This document shows positions 1 through 8,434 of a stretch of DNA of 64,000 bases, one piece after another. Numbering within the stretch: position 1 is the first letter of the stretch; each line of letters begins with the position of its first letter. The stretch spans positions 1 to 64,000 of the forward strand of contig NZ_JACSKZ010000002.1 in assembly GCF_018617875.1 (NCBI RefSeq), in the 5' to 3' direction. Origin of the DNA: Exiguobacterium algae. Lineage in GTDB: Bacteria > Bacillota > Bacilli > Exiguobacteriales > Exiguobacteriaceae. Under the pieces are notes generated by a model that was not told the DNA's origin, did not search any database, and worked only from the letters and a program-made list of their open reading frames with translations. A program made the position numbers and the translations under genes.

Positions 1-90
1 CGGGGTTAGCCTGATCAGGTTTCGACCGTTAGGTCGGATAACTCAGGAATCCTCCACCTCTAAGCGAAGCGTAGGTGGGGGTAGTTCAAT
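1..90 (+). mobile_element. Right end of an IS200/IS605-type TnpB element (omega-RNA 3' part)
   Basis: Positions 51-59 and 73-82 form a GC-rich stem (CCTCCACCT against AGGTGGGGG), followed by GTAGTTCAA and then flanking DNA. A second small stem, CGACC/GGTCG, lies at 23-36. Hairpin-GGGTAGTTCAA is the layout I know from right ends of IS605-family TnpB elements, where the same sequence is the 3' scaffold of the omega RNA and the next bases act as guide. The tnpB gene would lie to the left, outside the window. The exact end (about 86-91) is inferred from the motif; no tnpB coding sequence is visible. Confidence 0.55.
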
Positions 91-109
91 CTTCGTTCTT
101 CAGTATAAC

Positions 110-132
110 AAAAAAAGGGTCATTCGACCCTT
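110..132 (-). terminator. Rho-independent terminator of the GNAT gene at 131-619
   Basis: The stem AAGGGTC/GACCCTT with an ATTC loop is followed, on the minus strand, by seven T. It overlaps the stop codon of the gene it serves. Confidence 0.85.
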
Positions 133-619
133 ATGCACTCATGCTTTCATCTACACAATATTCGAATGTATTATACCCGTTTCGTGAATCGACGAAGACA
201 AATCCAAAACGTGGGTAGTAACTATTTAGAAAATCGTTATGGGCCACACAGTCCAACCGGATCGGTTCCTCTCCATCTGCCTCGTTCAGAACGTGTTGCA
301 TCAGTTGCTGACCGACACCGCGTCCTTTTAATTTTTCACTGACGACGATGCGGTGGATATATTGACCGCGTTCTCCATCGTCCCAGAGATTATGATCCCA
401 TTCATCTGGTGGTAACAAGGCAATCGATGCAAGCACGTCATTTTCATGTTCATACACATAGACGCTTCCTTCTATAATATCTGTACGAACACGTTCCACG
501 AGATCTTGTTCTAAATACTCGATCCATTGGTCGCTACCTTGTTTATTTAGCGCTACGGCTCGTTGTTCGATTAGGTTCGCGATGCTGTTCACATCGCGCT
601 TCGTCGCGAGTCGAATCAT
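131..619 (-). CDS. GNAT family N-acetyltransferase
   Basis: A 162-residue single-domain protein of the GNAT fold, which transfers an acetyl group from acetyl-CoA to an amine. The acetyl-CoA loop is visible as KGRGVGQQLMQHV near residues 97-109, after the strand YIHRIVVSE. The C-terminal half has the usual NDFLNSYYPRFGF segment before the last strands. The start follows AAAGGAGGACGTT. The substrate cannot be read from sequence. It is monocistronic and closed by its own terminator. The family is sure, the function open. Confidence 0.85.
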   Translation of the reverse strand: MIRLATKRDVNSIANLIEQRAVALNKQGSDQWIEYLEQDLVERVRTDIIEGSVYVYEHENDVLASIALLPPDEWDHNLWDDGERGQYIHRIVVSEKLKGRGVGQQLMQHVLNEADGEEPIRLDCVAHNDFLNSYYPRFGFVFVDSRNGYNTFEYCVDESMSA

Positions 620-694
620 AACGTCCTCCTTTAGTTATACAGTATTTGAAATACAAATATAACGGACATGTTCGACCCATTTCAACCATCCTGC

Positions 695-1126
695 TTAAAA
701 TGTTTTGAATGGGGTCACTTCCCCTCCGTTTAACTGATAGCTATACGTCAATTCGGCATTCAAACTATGGGATACCGAGCAATAACGGTCGACGGACAGT
801 TCGATGGCACGACGCACCCGTTCTTCCGGCATATCCCCCTCGAATATATAGAGGATATGGATGGCCGTGAACCGTTTCGGATGCTCCGTTGCCCGAATCC
901 CGTCCAGTTTCATCTCGAACGACTCGAGCGGGAGTCGCATTTTATGCAGGATGCTCACGATGTCAATCCCAGTACACGATGCGGTCGCATGTAACAACAT
1001 CTCCGTCGGTCTCGGACCGGTGTCCTGTCCACCAACTTCTTCAGACGCATCAAGCGTCACGTGATGACCGGAAGGTGTATGCGTCTCGAACGCCATTCCC
1101 TTTTTCCAAACGACTTCCATATTCAT
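695..1126 (-). CDS. OsmC/Ohr family protein
   Basis: A 143-residue OsmC-like protein. Members act as thiol-dependent peroxidases or are of unknown role. The two conserved cysteines are present, one in ATASCTGIDIVS (about residue 51) and one in DRYCSVSHSL (about 115), so the redox pair looks intact. The conserved GPRPTEMLLHA stretch precedes the first cysteine. This layout is closer to the YhfA-type OsmC subgroup than to Ohr. The ATG at 1126 follows GGGGAGAG. It is divergent from the cardiolipin synthase gene, and no regulator is adjacent. Confidence 0.85.
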   Translation of the reverse strand: MNMEVVWKKGMAFETHTPSGHHVTLDASEEVGGQDTGPRPTEMLLHATASCTGIDIVSILHKMRLPLESFEMKLDGIRATEHPKRFTAIHILYIFEGDMPEERVRRAIELSVDRYCSVSHSLNAELTYSYQLNGGEVTPFKTF

Positions 1127-1210
1127 TCGTCTCTCCCCCTATTTCATTTGATAGCTATCTATTCCCGAAATTGGGGTATGATTAAGCTACATATCGTTGT
1201 AGAGGGGTGC

Positions 1211-2674
1211 ATGTTGTTGGATTGGACGGTCATTTTAAGTTGGGCACTGTATGGTGTCCTCATATTGAACGTATTATTTGCTTTAGCCGTCATCTTTGCG
1301 GAACGTCGGGATGTTGGTGCCACTTGGGCTTGGCTGCTTGTTCTTTTTTTCTTGCCGATCCTCGGATTTATCATCTATCTGTTTCTCGGGCGTCAGCTGA
1401 AAAAGGATAACTTTTATAATTTGAGCGTGGAGGAACGTTCGTTTCATTCTTTACAGGTCGAGACGCAGATTGAACAAATTCGAAAACAGGATCCACTGCT
1501 CGAACTCCCGCTCTTAGAAAAATATGAACAATTAATCGAGATGAACCTGCGCTCGGCCAAATCGCTCGTCAGCGTTCATAATCAATCGATGATTTTACAC
1601 GACGGGGAGCAAAAGTTTAAAGAGCTCATGCAGGATATCCGGCAGGCCGAGACCGAAATCAATATCCAGTACTATATCATTCAAAGAGACGCCTTAGGTC
1701 AGGCACTCCTCAAAGAATTGATCGAACGGGCCAAAGCAGGCGTCAAAGTTCGTCTGCTCTACGATGCTGTCGGTTCACGCAGTTTGCGCCACTCCGATTT
1801 TAAAGAACTGATTGCCAACGAAGGTGAAGTCCGTGTGTTCTTCCCGCCGACGCTCGGACTCATTAATTTTAAACTGAACAACCGTAATCACCGGAAAGTC
1901 GTCATCATCGACGGAAAAATCGGATATGTTGGAGGATTCAATGTCGGGACCGAATATTTAGGTCTTGTCGACAAATTCGGTTACTGGCGTGATACTCATC
2001 TGCGTGTCGAAGGTGACGTCGTCTACCATCTCCAGCACCGATTTATCCTCGACTGGAATTACTCCGGTCATCGCGATCATGACCCGGAGAACACGTTTTG
2101 TTTTGCCCGCCACGAGATACAGGACCAGTCGCCGATGCAGATTGTCACGAGTGGACCGAACTCGGACACGGAACATCTGAAAAACATGATGGTAAAGATG
2201 ATCATGTCCGCGAAGCATCGGGTCATCATTCAGACCCCTTACTTCATTCCGGACACAAGCTTTATGGATGCCTGTAAAATGGCGTTGTTGGCCGGGATTC
2301 AGATGGACATTATGATTCCCGGTAAGCCGGATCACCCGTTCGTCATGTGGGCATCCCTGTCATTCTTAGGCGAGCTCCTTGATTATGGTGCGAACGTCTA
2401 TATGTATGATGATGGCTTCCTTCATGCGAAGACACTCGTCGTCGATGACGAAATCGCGACGGTCGGTACGACGAACCTGGACGCACGAAGTTTCCGCTTG
2501 AACTTCGAAGTCAATGCGGTCATCTATGATGAACGGGTCGCACTCGAACTCGTTTCCTTATTCGAAAGTGACACGGCCGTCTGTCGGAAATATACGGCGG
2601 AAGATTATGAGAGTCGCAAGTGGACGGTTCGCCTGCGTGAAGGCGTCTCCCGCCTACTGAGTCCGATCTTATAA
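1211..2674 (+). CDS. cls: Cardiolipin synthase
   Basis: About 487 residues, close to the usual length of Bacillus ClsA. Two N-terminal membrane helices (roughly residues 5-30 and 38-60) are followed by two phospholipase D domains. Both HKD motifs are visible: NHRKVVIIDGKIGYVGG in the middle and HAKTLVVDDEIATVGTTN at about residue 405. The enzyme joins two phosphatidylglycerol molecules into cardiolipin at the membrane. The frame stays open upstream to 1061, but GAGGGG at 1202-1207 fits a start at ATG 1211 or the TTG codons at 1214/1217. The longer N-terminus would overlap the divergent osmC gene. Confidence 0.93.
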   Translation: MLLDWTVILSWALYGVLILNVLFALAVIFAERRDVGATWAWLLVLFFLPILGFIIYLFLGRQLKKDNFYNLSVEERSFHSLQVETQIEQIRKQDPLLELPLLEKYEQLIEMNLRSAKSLVSVHNQSMILHDGEQKFKELMQDIRQAETEINIQYYIIQRDALGQALLKELIERAKAGVKVRLLYDAVGSRSLRHSDFKELIANEGEVRVFFPPTLGLINFKLNNRNHRKVVIIDGKIGYVGGFNVGTEYLGLVDKFGYWRDTHLRVEGDVVYHLQHRFILDWNYSGHRDHDPENTFCFARHEIQDQSPMQIVTSGPNSDTEHLKNMMVKMIMSAKHRVIIQTPYFIPDTSFMDACKMALLAGIQMDIMIPGKPDHPFVMWASLSFLGELLDYGANVYMYDDGFLHAKTLVVDDEIATVGTTNLDARSFRLNFEVNAVIYDERVALELVSLFESDTAVCRKYTAEDYESRKWTVRLREGVSRLLSPIL

Positions 2675-2710
2675 AAAAATATTCATATAACGTCGTTGCG
2701 TCATCCCTTC

Positions 2711-2745
2711 AGACTGTAGACAAAATTCATGTCTACGGTCTTTTA
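2711..2745 (+). terminator. Terminator of cls
   Basis: The near-perfect stem AGACTGTAGACA/TGTCTACGGTCT is followed by TTTTATT on the plus strand, 36 bases after the cls stop codon. Confidence 0.85.
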
Positions 2746-2757
2746 TTGTGCCCAATC

Positions 2758-2864
2758 CGGGCATGGCTCGCTTTCCTAGGGGCAAGCAAAGGGAGCCGCA
2801 TCGCAACTTCGTCGCTGTTGGGTCTCCCTTTGCTTGCTGTTCCCTCAGGAGTCTCGCCTGCCCG
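2758..2864. repeat. Large imperfect palindrome, probable dispersed Bacillales repeat
   Basis: Perfect 13-bp inverted arms (CAAGCAAAGGGAG at 2783-2795, CTCCCTTTGCTTG at 2824-2836) sit inside weaker outer arms (CGGGCA at 2758-2763 with TGCCCG at 2859-2864). It contains the phrases GGCTCGCTTTCC and CAGGAGTC. I recall similar paired phrases from dispersed intergenic repeats in Bacillus and Planococcus genomes. It carries no credible ORF. The rest of the 2675-3026 gap holds only two terminators and AT-rich sequence. Confidence 0.55.
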
Positions 2865-2982
2865 TGTGTGTTCACCCTTCACTCTGTCCATTCTCTCTCC
2901 AAAAGATATTGCTTAAATCAATAATTTAGAACGTCAAGTCAATTTGACTGATTATTTTCGGAAGGGAATAGAGGACAGAAAC

Positions 2983-3019
2983 AAAAAAGACTGTAACGCA
3001 ACAAATGTTGCCCACAGTC
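2983..3019 (-). terminator. Terminator of the GNAT gene at 3027-3548
   Basis: On the minus strand, GACTGT...ACAGTC arms with inner GCAACA/TGTTGC pairing are followed by TTTTTTG. Confidence 0.85.
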
Positions 3020-3026
3020 CGTAATC

Positions 3027-3548
3027 TTATGCCCCGACGATTGCATCATGGTGTGCGGTTTCCCATCCGTACGCCACTTCCCGGAGCGATAGCTCTCCGA
3101 TTATCCGGTCTTTCGTATCGATGATTTGTCCCTCTTTCTGCTCATAAAACGACCGATATGGATTGAGCTCAAGCGACCAAATGAGCAAGCCTGCCCCGCA
3201 CATGGATTGGACCGCATGTTCAAGCAGCTTTGACCCGATCCCGTTCCCTTGATGCTCTTCTAAAATATAAATGGCGTATACTTCGTTTTTGTGGTCCGGA
3301 TACTCCCCGGTTCGTTCTTCACCGTAAAGTACAAAACCTACAATCTCATCGTCATATACCGCGACGTAACCATGTGCCTCCCGATGATTGATCGCTGTAC
3401 GAATACGATCGGCCCACTCAATCGCACCAGAGGACATCTTCAGTAAATGCTCGGTCGGCACGATTCCCCGATACGTCGTGCGCCAACCGAGCACACGAAC
3501 TCTAGCCATGCCGTAGGCGTCATTCGCCTTGGCCACCCGAATGACCAT
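3027..3548 (-). CDS. GNAT family N-acetyltransferase
   Basis: A 173-residue GNAT protein. The N-terminal part (ARVRVLGWRTTYRGIVP) is the helix pair typical of Bacillus YhfO/YuaI-like acetyltransferases. The acetyl-CoA loop is EEHQGNGIGSKLLEHAV near residues 97-113, and NPYRSFYEQKEG lies in the last third. The start follows AGGAGGGGGTATCG. It has its own terminator and no obvious partner. The acceptor substrate is unknown. Confidence 0.85.
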   Translation of the reverse strand: MVIRVAKANDAYGMARVRVLGWRTTYRGIVPTEHLLKMSSGAIEWADRIRTAINHREAHGYVAVYDDEIVGFVLYGEERTGEYPDHKNEVYAIYILEEHQGNGIGSKLLEHAVQSMCGAGLLIWSLELNPYRSFYEQKEGQIIDTKDRIIGELSLREVAYGWETAHHDAIVGA

Positions 3549-3654
3549 CGATACCCCCTCCTACCCGATTTATATACAAATAGTTTACCACAAATCCCCA
3601 AGTTACAATCCAGGTTCAGACTGATTTTCCTACGTCATCATCCGAATAGCGAAT

Positions 3655-3690
3655 CAAAAAAAGTCTGCCCAGTACACGCTGAGCAGACTA
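3655..3690 (-). terminator. Terminator of the fruRKA operon
   Basis: AGTCTGCTCAG pairs with CTGGGCAGACT, followed by seven T on the minus strand, just after the fruA stop codon. Confidence 0.85.
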
Positions 3691-3725
3691 TAAAGTGAAC
3701 ACTATTTTTCAATCTTGCGCTTCCA

Positions 3726-5633
3726 TCAAGCGACGTCTTTCGTTTGGACGGTCGTTGTAGTCGTGAGTGGCTTCTTCAAGAATGAGAGAAGAAGCGCACC
3801 GACTAGCGCTCCGGTCACAATCGCAAGTGCATAGAGCCCCATGCTCATGACGACATTTCCAGCCCCTTCAAGGAGAGGGAAAACGAAGATTCCACCGTGT
3901 GGAGCAGGTAATTGAATCGTAAAGAAGGCCGATAAGCCACCGGCGATGGCGGAACCGAGAATCGCAGACGGTAGGACACGAATCGGGTCTGCTGCTGCAA
4001 ATGGAATCGCCGCTTCTGTGATGAACGATGCTCCCATGATATACGCCGTCTTTCCGGCTTCACGCTCTTGTTTTGAGAATTTTTGACGGGCGAACACAGT
4101 CGAGGCGAGTGCGACCAAGAGTGGCGGTACCATCCCGCCAGCCATGACGGCAGCCATGACTTCCTGGTTTCCTGCTGTCAATGCAGCTGTACCGAAGACG
4201 TAAGCGGTCTTGTTGATCGGACCACCCATATCGACCGCCATCATTCCTCCGACGATTACCCCGAGAAGGATGGCATTTGCCCCGCTCATGCTGTTTAACG
4301 TATCCATTAACCATGTCATGAGTGCAGCGATCGGTTCATTGACAACGAGCAACATGATCATCCCTGAGATGAACGAACCGAGTAATGGATAGAGGAGGAC
4401 AGGTTTGAGTCCTTCCAGCGAGTTTGGCAGCTTTGCCAATGCTTTCTTCAAGAACAACACCACGTAACCGGCCAAGAAACCGGCAATGAGACCACCGAGG
4501 AAGCCTGCGTTCCCTTGGTTCGCCAAGAGACCTGCGACGAGACCTGGAGCGAGACCTGGACGATCCGCGATCGACATGGCAATGAAACCTGCCAGAATCG
4601 GGACGAGGAAGCCGAACGCCGCTCCGCCGATTGTCATCAACTGAGCCGCAAACTCGTTGTAGGACGGGTCGTCAGGGTTGGCCGAATTGATGCCCCAGAA
4701 GAAACTGATGGCAATCAATAGACCGCCTGCAACGACGAGCGGGAGCATCGCGGAAACCCCGCTCATCAAATGCTTGTAGATTCCTGTCCGTTGTTCTTTT
4801 TTCCCTTCGCCTGACGGGTTGGCCGTGTAAACTGGGGCATCCTGCTTCAAAGCACGATTGATCAGTTCTTCCGGTTTGCGGATCCCTTGAGCGACCGGGA
4901 CTTCAATCACCCGTTTTCCGGCGAAACGGTCCATCTCGACGGCTTTGTCTGCTGCGACGATGACGGCTGTGGCACGTTTGATATCTTCTGCAGTCAACTC
5001 ATTTTTTACACCTGTCGAACCGTTCGTCTCGACCTTCATGTCCACGCCCATGGCTTCCGCCTTTTGCTTCAGGCTGTCTGCCGCCATATACGTGTGGGCA
5101 ATACCTGTCGGGCAAGCGGTCACGGCTACTATAAAGGGTCCTTCCTCATGAATCGGTTTAACCACATCGGGCTTTTCTTCAACTGCCTCTTTTTCTTCAA
5201 TCGCCCGGATGACATCGCTTTCAGAATTTGCCGCATACAATTGCTCTTGGAATGCCGGGTCCATCAAATAGACCGATAGCTTTGAAAGGGTCTCCAAATG
5301 TTCGTTGTTCGCATCTTCTCCAGCGGCGATCATAAAGAACAATCGGCTCGGTTGTCCATCCAACGCTTCGTAATCGACTCCACTCGAGCGGCCGAACGCA
5401 ATGGCCGGTGCCTTGACCGCTTTGGTTTTCGCATGGGGAATGGCAATCCCTTCGCCAAGACCGGTCGTACTTTCATTCTCCCGTTGGAGAATGGCGTCCC
5501 GATAGCCATCCCGGTCGTGTAATTTCCCTGCGTGGTCGAGGACATCGACCAATTCCTCAATGACCTCACGCTTTGAACCACTGCGAAGATTCAACTGAAT
5601 CGTATCGCGTTGGAGTAAGTCCGTGATTTTCAT
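3726..5633 (-). CDS. fruA: PTS fructose transporter, EIIABC
   Basis: A 635-residue fused enzyme II that imports fructose and phosphorylates it to fructose 1-phosphate. The IIA domain comes first, with the phospho-accepting histidine in GEGIAIPHAKT (His67). The IIB domain follows, with cysteine in VTACPTGIAHTYMAADS (Cys174). The IIC membrane domain runs from about residue 295 to the end with many hydrophobic segments. The domain order A-B-C is the one found in Bacillus FruA. The start overlaps the fruK stop by 4 bases (ATGA), so the two are translationally coupled. It is the last gene of the operon. Confidence 0.96.
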   Translation of the reverse strand: MKITDLLQRDTIQLNLRSGSKREVIEELVDVLDHAGKLHDRDGYRDAILQRENESTTGLGEGIAIPHAKTKAVKAPAIAFGRSSGVDYEALDGQPSRLFFMIAAGEDANNEHLETLSKLSVYLMDPAFQEQLYAANSESDVIRAIEEKEAVEEKPDVVKPIHEEGPFIVAVTACPTGIAHTYMAADSLKQKAEAMGVDMKVETNGSTGVKNELTAEDIKRATAVIVAADKAVEMDRFAGKRVIEVPVAQGIRKPEELINRALKQDAPVYTANPSGEGKKEQRTGIYKHLMSGVSAMLPLVVAGGLLIAISFFWGINSANPDDPSYNEFAAQLMTIGGAAFGFLVPILAGFIAMSIADRPGLAPGLVAGLLANQGNAGFLGGLIAGFLAGYVVLFLKKALAKLPNSLEGLKPVLLYPLLGSFISGMIMLLVVNEPIAALMTWLMDTLNSMSGANAILLGVIVGGMMAVDMGGPINKTAYVFGTAALTAGNQEVMAAVMAGGMVPPLLVALASTVFARQKFSKQEREAGKTAYIMGASFITEAAIPFAAADPIRVLPSAILGSAIAGGLSAFFTIQLPAPHGGIFVFPLLEGAGNVVMSMGLYALAIVTGALVGALLLSFLKKPLTTTTTVQTKDVA

Positions 5634-6559
5634 GTAGTTTCCTCCATTCGTGTAAGGGGTTTGACCAACACTTCATCGATTAACCGATCAATCTGTTCTT
5701 TCTTGCATAGACCAAACGTATAGGCTGATGCACTCCCTGTCGTAACCGCATAACGGAACGCTTCTTTGGCCCCACGAGAATTCACGTTTGCAACGAATCC
5801 TGCGACGAGTGAATCACCCGCACCGACCGAGTTGACGAGCTTCCCTTTCGGTGTATTGGCCGTAAAGGCACCTTCCGAATTGACAAGCAACGCCCCATCG
5901 CCCGCAAAGGATACGATGACGTTTTTGGCTCCGCGATGAACCAACTGTTCAGCGTATGGGAGGGCCTGTTCGAACGTTTGAATGTCTGTGTCGAACAATT
6001 CACCGAGTTCATGGTGGTTCGGTTTAATCATGAGCGGTTCGAGTGACAACACTTCAAGCATCGCTTCCTTCGTCGTATCGACGACGAATTCCGCCCCTTT
6101 TGCCCGAATCGTTTCTGCGAGCGTCCGATACAACGTATTTGGCAAGTTGGATGGGATACTACCAGCCAGAACGACGATGTCTCCTTGTTGTACGTTTTCA
6201 ACACTTGATTTCAGTTCATTCAATTCGCTCTCTGTAATCTGAGGACCACTGGCGTTCAACTCGGTTTCTTCTTTTGCCCGAATTTTGACGTTCATTCTCG
6301 TATTGCCATTCACCTGTACAAATCTCGTTTGCACACCTTGTTCTATTAAAGCCTGCTTAATGAAATCTCCAGTCGTTCCACCGACAAATCCGAGTGCCAC
6401 GGAGTTTGCTTCATACTCCCGAAGGACAATCGAGACGTTGATCCCTTTTCCGCCCGGTCGTTGCGTGGTTTCCTGGATTCGATTTACTTCACCTAAAATA
6501 ATTTCTGGTAATGTCACATAATAATCAATTGAAGGGTTGAGTGTTAACGTATAAATCAT
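5630..6559 (-). CDS. fruK: 1-phosphofructokinase
   Basis: 309 residues, PfkB/ribokinase fold. It phosphorylates the fructose 1-phosphate made by FruA to fructose 1,6-bisphosphate with ATP. The two family signatures are visible: RPGGKGINVS at about residue 34, and VNSVGAGDSLVAGF near 245 with the catalytic aspartate. The specific length and the neighbours make FruK rather than LacC or PfkB. The start overlaps the fruR stop by 4 bases. Confidence 0.95.
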   Translation of the reverse strand: MIYTLTLNPSIDYYVTLPEIILGEVNRIQETTQRPGGKGINVSIVLREYEANSVALGFVGGTTGDFIKQALIEQGVQTRFVQVNGNTRMNVKIRAKEETELNASGPQITESELNELKSSVENVQQGDIVVLAGSIPSNLPNTLYRTLAETIRAKGAEFVVDTTKEAMLEVLSLEPLMIKPNHHELGELFDTDIQTFEQALPYAEQLVHRGAKNVIVSFAGDGALLVNSEGAFTANTPKGKLVNSVGAGDSLVAGFVANVNSRGAKEAFRYAVTTGSASAYTFGLCKKEQIDRLIDEVLVKPLTRMEETT

Positions 6560-7302
6560 TTCGCATTCACCACCTTTGTGATTGTTTGGATGGAATTAAT
6601 GGCACTGTCGTCACTGGCTGTGATCAACGCGGCCGCCTCGAGTGGTGCTACTCGACTGAATGACCGCTTCCCGATTTTCGATTCATCCGCGAGAACGTAA
6701 GTGGACTGCGCCAACTCGATGGCTGTTTTTTTGACAAGTGCCTCTTCCGGGTCAGGCGTCGTGTAGCCGGCATCCGGGTCGATGCCGTTCATTCCAAGAA
6801 AAGCGATGTCCACACGATAATTCATCATACTCTCCCGTGCGTTATACCCGACAAGGGCTTGGGTCGATCGCTTCAACTCGCCACCAATCACAAACGTCTT
6901 CAAATCTAAATCGAATAACTCATTTGCGATCGGTAAGCTGTTCGTCACGACGACAATCTGACGCCCCTTCAAGTAAGGAATCATCGCTTGCGTCGTCGTC
7001 CCGGCGTCCAAATAAATCGACATGCCGTCCTCAATCAATGTCGCGGCCTTCCGTGCAATCGCGACTTTTTCATCGACATAACGGTCACGCTTTTCTTCAA
7101 ACGTCGGTTCTTCCTCTTGTTTTGCGATGAGGGTGGCGCCACCGTGGACACGTTCGAGATACCCTTCTGCCTCCAGGTCCGTTAAATCCCGTCGGATCGT
7201 CGACTCAGAAGATGCCGTCAATTCAACCAGCTCTTTCAGTTTGACGACCTTTTGTTCTGACAAGCGCTGTAAAATCAATTGATGTCGTTGTTTCGTTAAC
7301 AT
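6556..7302 (-). CDS. fruR: DeoR-family repressor of the fructose operon
   Basis: 248 residues. An N-terminal DeoR helix-turn-helix (ELVELTASSESTIRRDL, about 25-41) is followed by the sugar-phosphate-sensing DeoRC domain with the conserved YLDAGTTTQAMIPYL. As first gene of fruR-fruK-fruA it probably represses the operon and is relieved by fructose 1-phosphate, as known for FruR of other Firmicutes. Start after GGAGGGAATAAG. Confidence 0.93.
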   Translation of the reverse strand: MLTKQRHQLILQRLSEQKVVKLKELVELTASSESTIRRDLTDLEAEGYLERVHGGATLIAKQEEEPTFEEKRDRYVDEKVAIARKAATLIEDGMSIYLDAGTTTQAMIPYLKGRQIVVVTNSLPIANELFDLDLKTFVIGGELKRSTQALVGYNARESMMNYRVDIAFLGMNGIDPDAGYTTPDPEEALVKKTAIELAQSTYVLADESKIGKRSFSRVAPLEAAALITASDDSAINSIQTITKVVNAK

Positions 7303-7322
7303 CTTATTCCCTCCACACGTTT

Positions 7323-7351
7323 AATATAAAGCGTTTTCACGAATAAATCAA
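7323..7351 (-). promoter_or_regulatory. Promoter of fruRKA with cre site
   Basis: On the minus strand, -35 TTGATT (7346-7351), a 17-bp spacer and -10 TATATT (7323-7328). TGAAAACGCTTTAT at 7326-7339 matches the cre consensus TGWAARCGYTWNCW at all but one position and fills the spacer. CcpA binding would block RNA polymerase, so the operon should be glucose-repressed. Confidence 0.75.
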
Positions 7352-7402
7352 CTAATATCATTCAAAAACATTCATTATCCATCACGATGTCATCATTATA
7401 AC

Positions 7403-7433
7403 ACAAAAAACGGTCATATAGTGACCGTTTTAG
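7403..7433 (-). terminator. Terminator of the hydrolase gene at 7441-8352
   Basis: AAAACGGTCA/TGACCGTTTT stem with T-rich flanks on both strands. It can act in both directions, but no plus-strand gene ends here. Confidence 0.8.
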
Positions 7434-7440
7434 ACTGTTT

Positions 7441-8352
7441 TTAATGTGTTTTTAACCAATCAATCAAAGTTTGAACGAGTTTTGGATGAATCGGTGCGTC
7501 AATGGATTCACGGTATTCTTTGTGAAGGCGGAGTAAAGAATGCGGACTTGTCCGTTCGACAAGCAAATGATTCATATTTCCGATCACGACCGGCTCTACT
7601 TCCCCTTTCGTCTGGAATGTATAGACGTGGTCTGCCGGCACTTGAACGTCACGATCACCGGTTACCGCCAAGACAGGGACCCGGACATGATTTAAGCGCT
7701 CGCGGACATCGTAGGTCGCATGCTCGCGAATCCATTTCGCATTGACGATCTGCCCACGGTATTTGAAGGATGAGACGTTCGTTCGAAGAGAACGCTCGAG
7801 CAAATCATCTTGACGCTTTCGAACCTTTTTTGGCACTCCGGTCAGTCGATAGAACAAGCCTTTTATTCCCTTCACCTGTTCGATTTCACTTGCGAGTCGG
7901 TCTGCCTGATAAAGGAACATCTCTTTTGAGGCATCGTTGAAGCCGGAAAGCAAGATCAACCCGTCCGCTTTCGTCTCGAGTTGAACCGCCGGTGCAATCA
8001 CCGCACCTTCACTATGTCCCAAAATATACAATTTCTCGACGTCTGCCAATTGTTTAATCGTACTGACGACAAGGATGGCGTCGTTGATCAGATCGTGCAA
8101 TCCGACTTTATTGAAATCACCGTCTGACGAACCGATGCCTTGTTTGTCATAACGGAACACGTTGAAGCCTGCGTCATAAAGTGTATCCGCTAATTTCGCA
8201 TACGTGTTGAACCCGACCCCTCCCATATTCCCGTCCCGATCACTCGGACCGCTACCGCTCAACATGACAATCGTCTTTCTCGATTCACCATGGGATAAGA
8301 AGGTGCCGGCAATGGTTCCATATGCTGTTGTCATCGTCATCTCTTGTTTCAT
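7441..8352 (-). CDS. Alpha/beta hydrolase
   Basis: 303 residues with a complete serine hydrolase triad: nucleophile Ser114 in LGHSEGAV, an acid in VTGDRDVQVP, and a histidine in GNMNHLL. An oxyanion-type LSGSGPSDRDG stretch lies near residue 31. It has no signal peptide, so it is cytoplasmic. It resembles YkfA/dienelactone-hydrolase-like esterases; the substrate is unknown. Start after GAGGAGGCGATAAG. A GGGTAT -10-like hexamer lies at 8374-8379, but no well-placed -35 is seen. Confidence 0.85.
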   Translation of the reverse strand: MKQEMTMTTAYGTIAGTFLSHGESRKTIVMLSGSGPSDRDGNMGGVGFNTYAKLADTLYDAGFNVFRYDKQGIGSSDGDFNKVGLHDLINDAILVVSTIKQLADVEKLYILGHSEGAVIAPAVQLETKADGLILLSGFNDASKEMFLYQADRLASEIEQVKGIKGLFYRLTGVPKKVRKRQDDLLERSLRTNVSSFKYRGQIVNAKWIREHATYDVRERLNHVRVPVLAVTGDRDVQVPADHVYTFQTKGEVEPVVIGNMNHLLVERTSPHSLLRLHKEYRESIDAPIHPKLVQTLIDWLKTH

Positions 8353-8393
8353 CTTATCGCCTCCTCTACTATCATACCCGAAACGGGCAATCT

Positions 8394-8431
8394 AAAAAAA
8401 CATGCCCTTCCCTGGGTGGGAAAGGGCATGC
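8394..8431 (-). terminator. Terminator of the M28-like gene at 8435-9622
   Basis: CATGCCCTT/AAGGGCATG stem with pairing inner bases, followed by seven T on the minus strand. Confidence 0.85.
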
Positions 8432-8434
8432 GTA

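Noticed and set aside
1148-1182. TTGATA...TATGAT as the cls promoter
   Set aside because: The spacer would be 23 bp, too long for a SigA promoter.
2669-2875. 68-codon minus-strand ORF across the large palindrome
   Set aside because: It lies wholly within the repeat and terminator, has no ribosome site, and has a low-complexity, basic composition.
8374-8401. SigB-type promoter before the alpha/beta hydrolase gene
   Set aside because: GGGTAT is present, but the only GTTTTT-like -35 is 16 bp away and is the T run of the neighbouring terminator.
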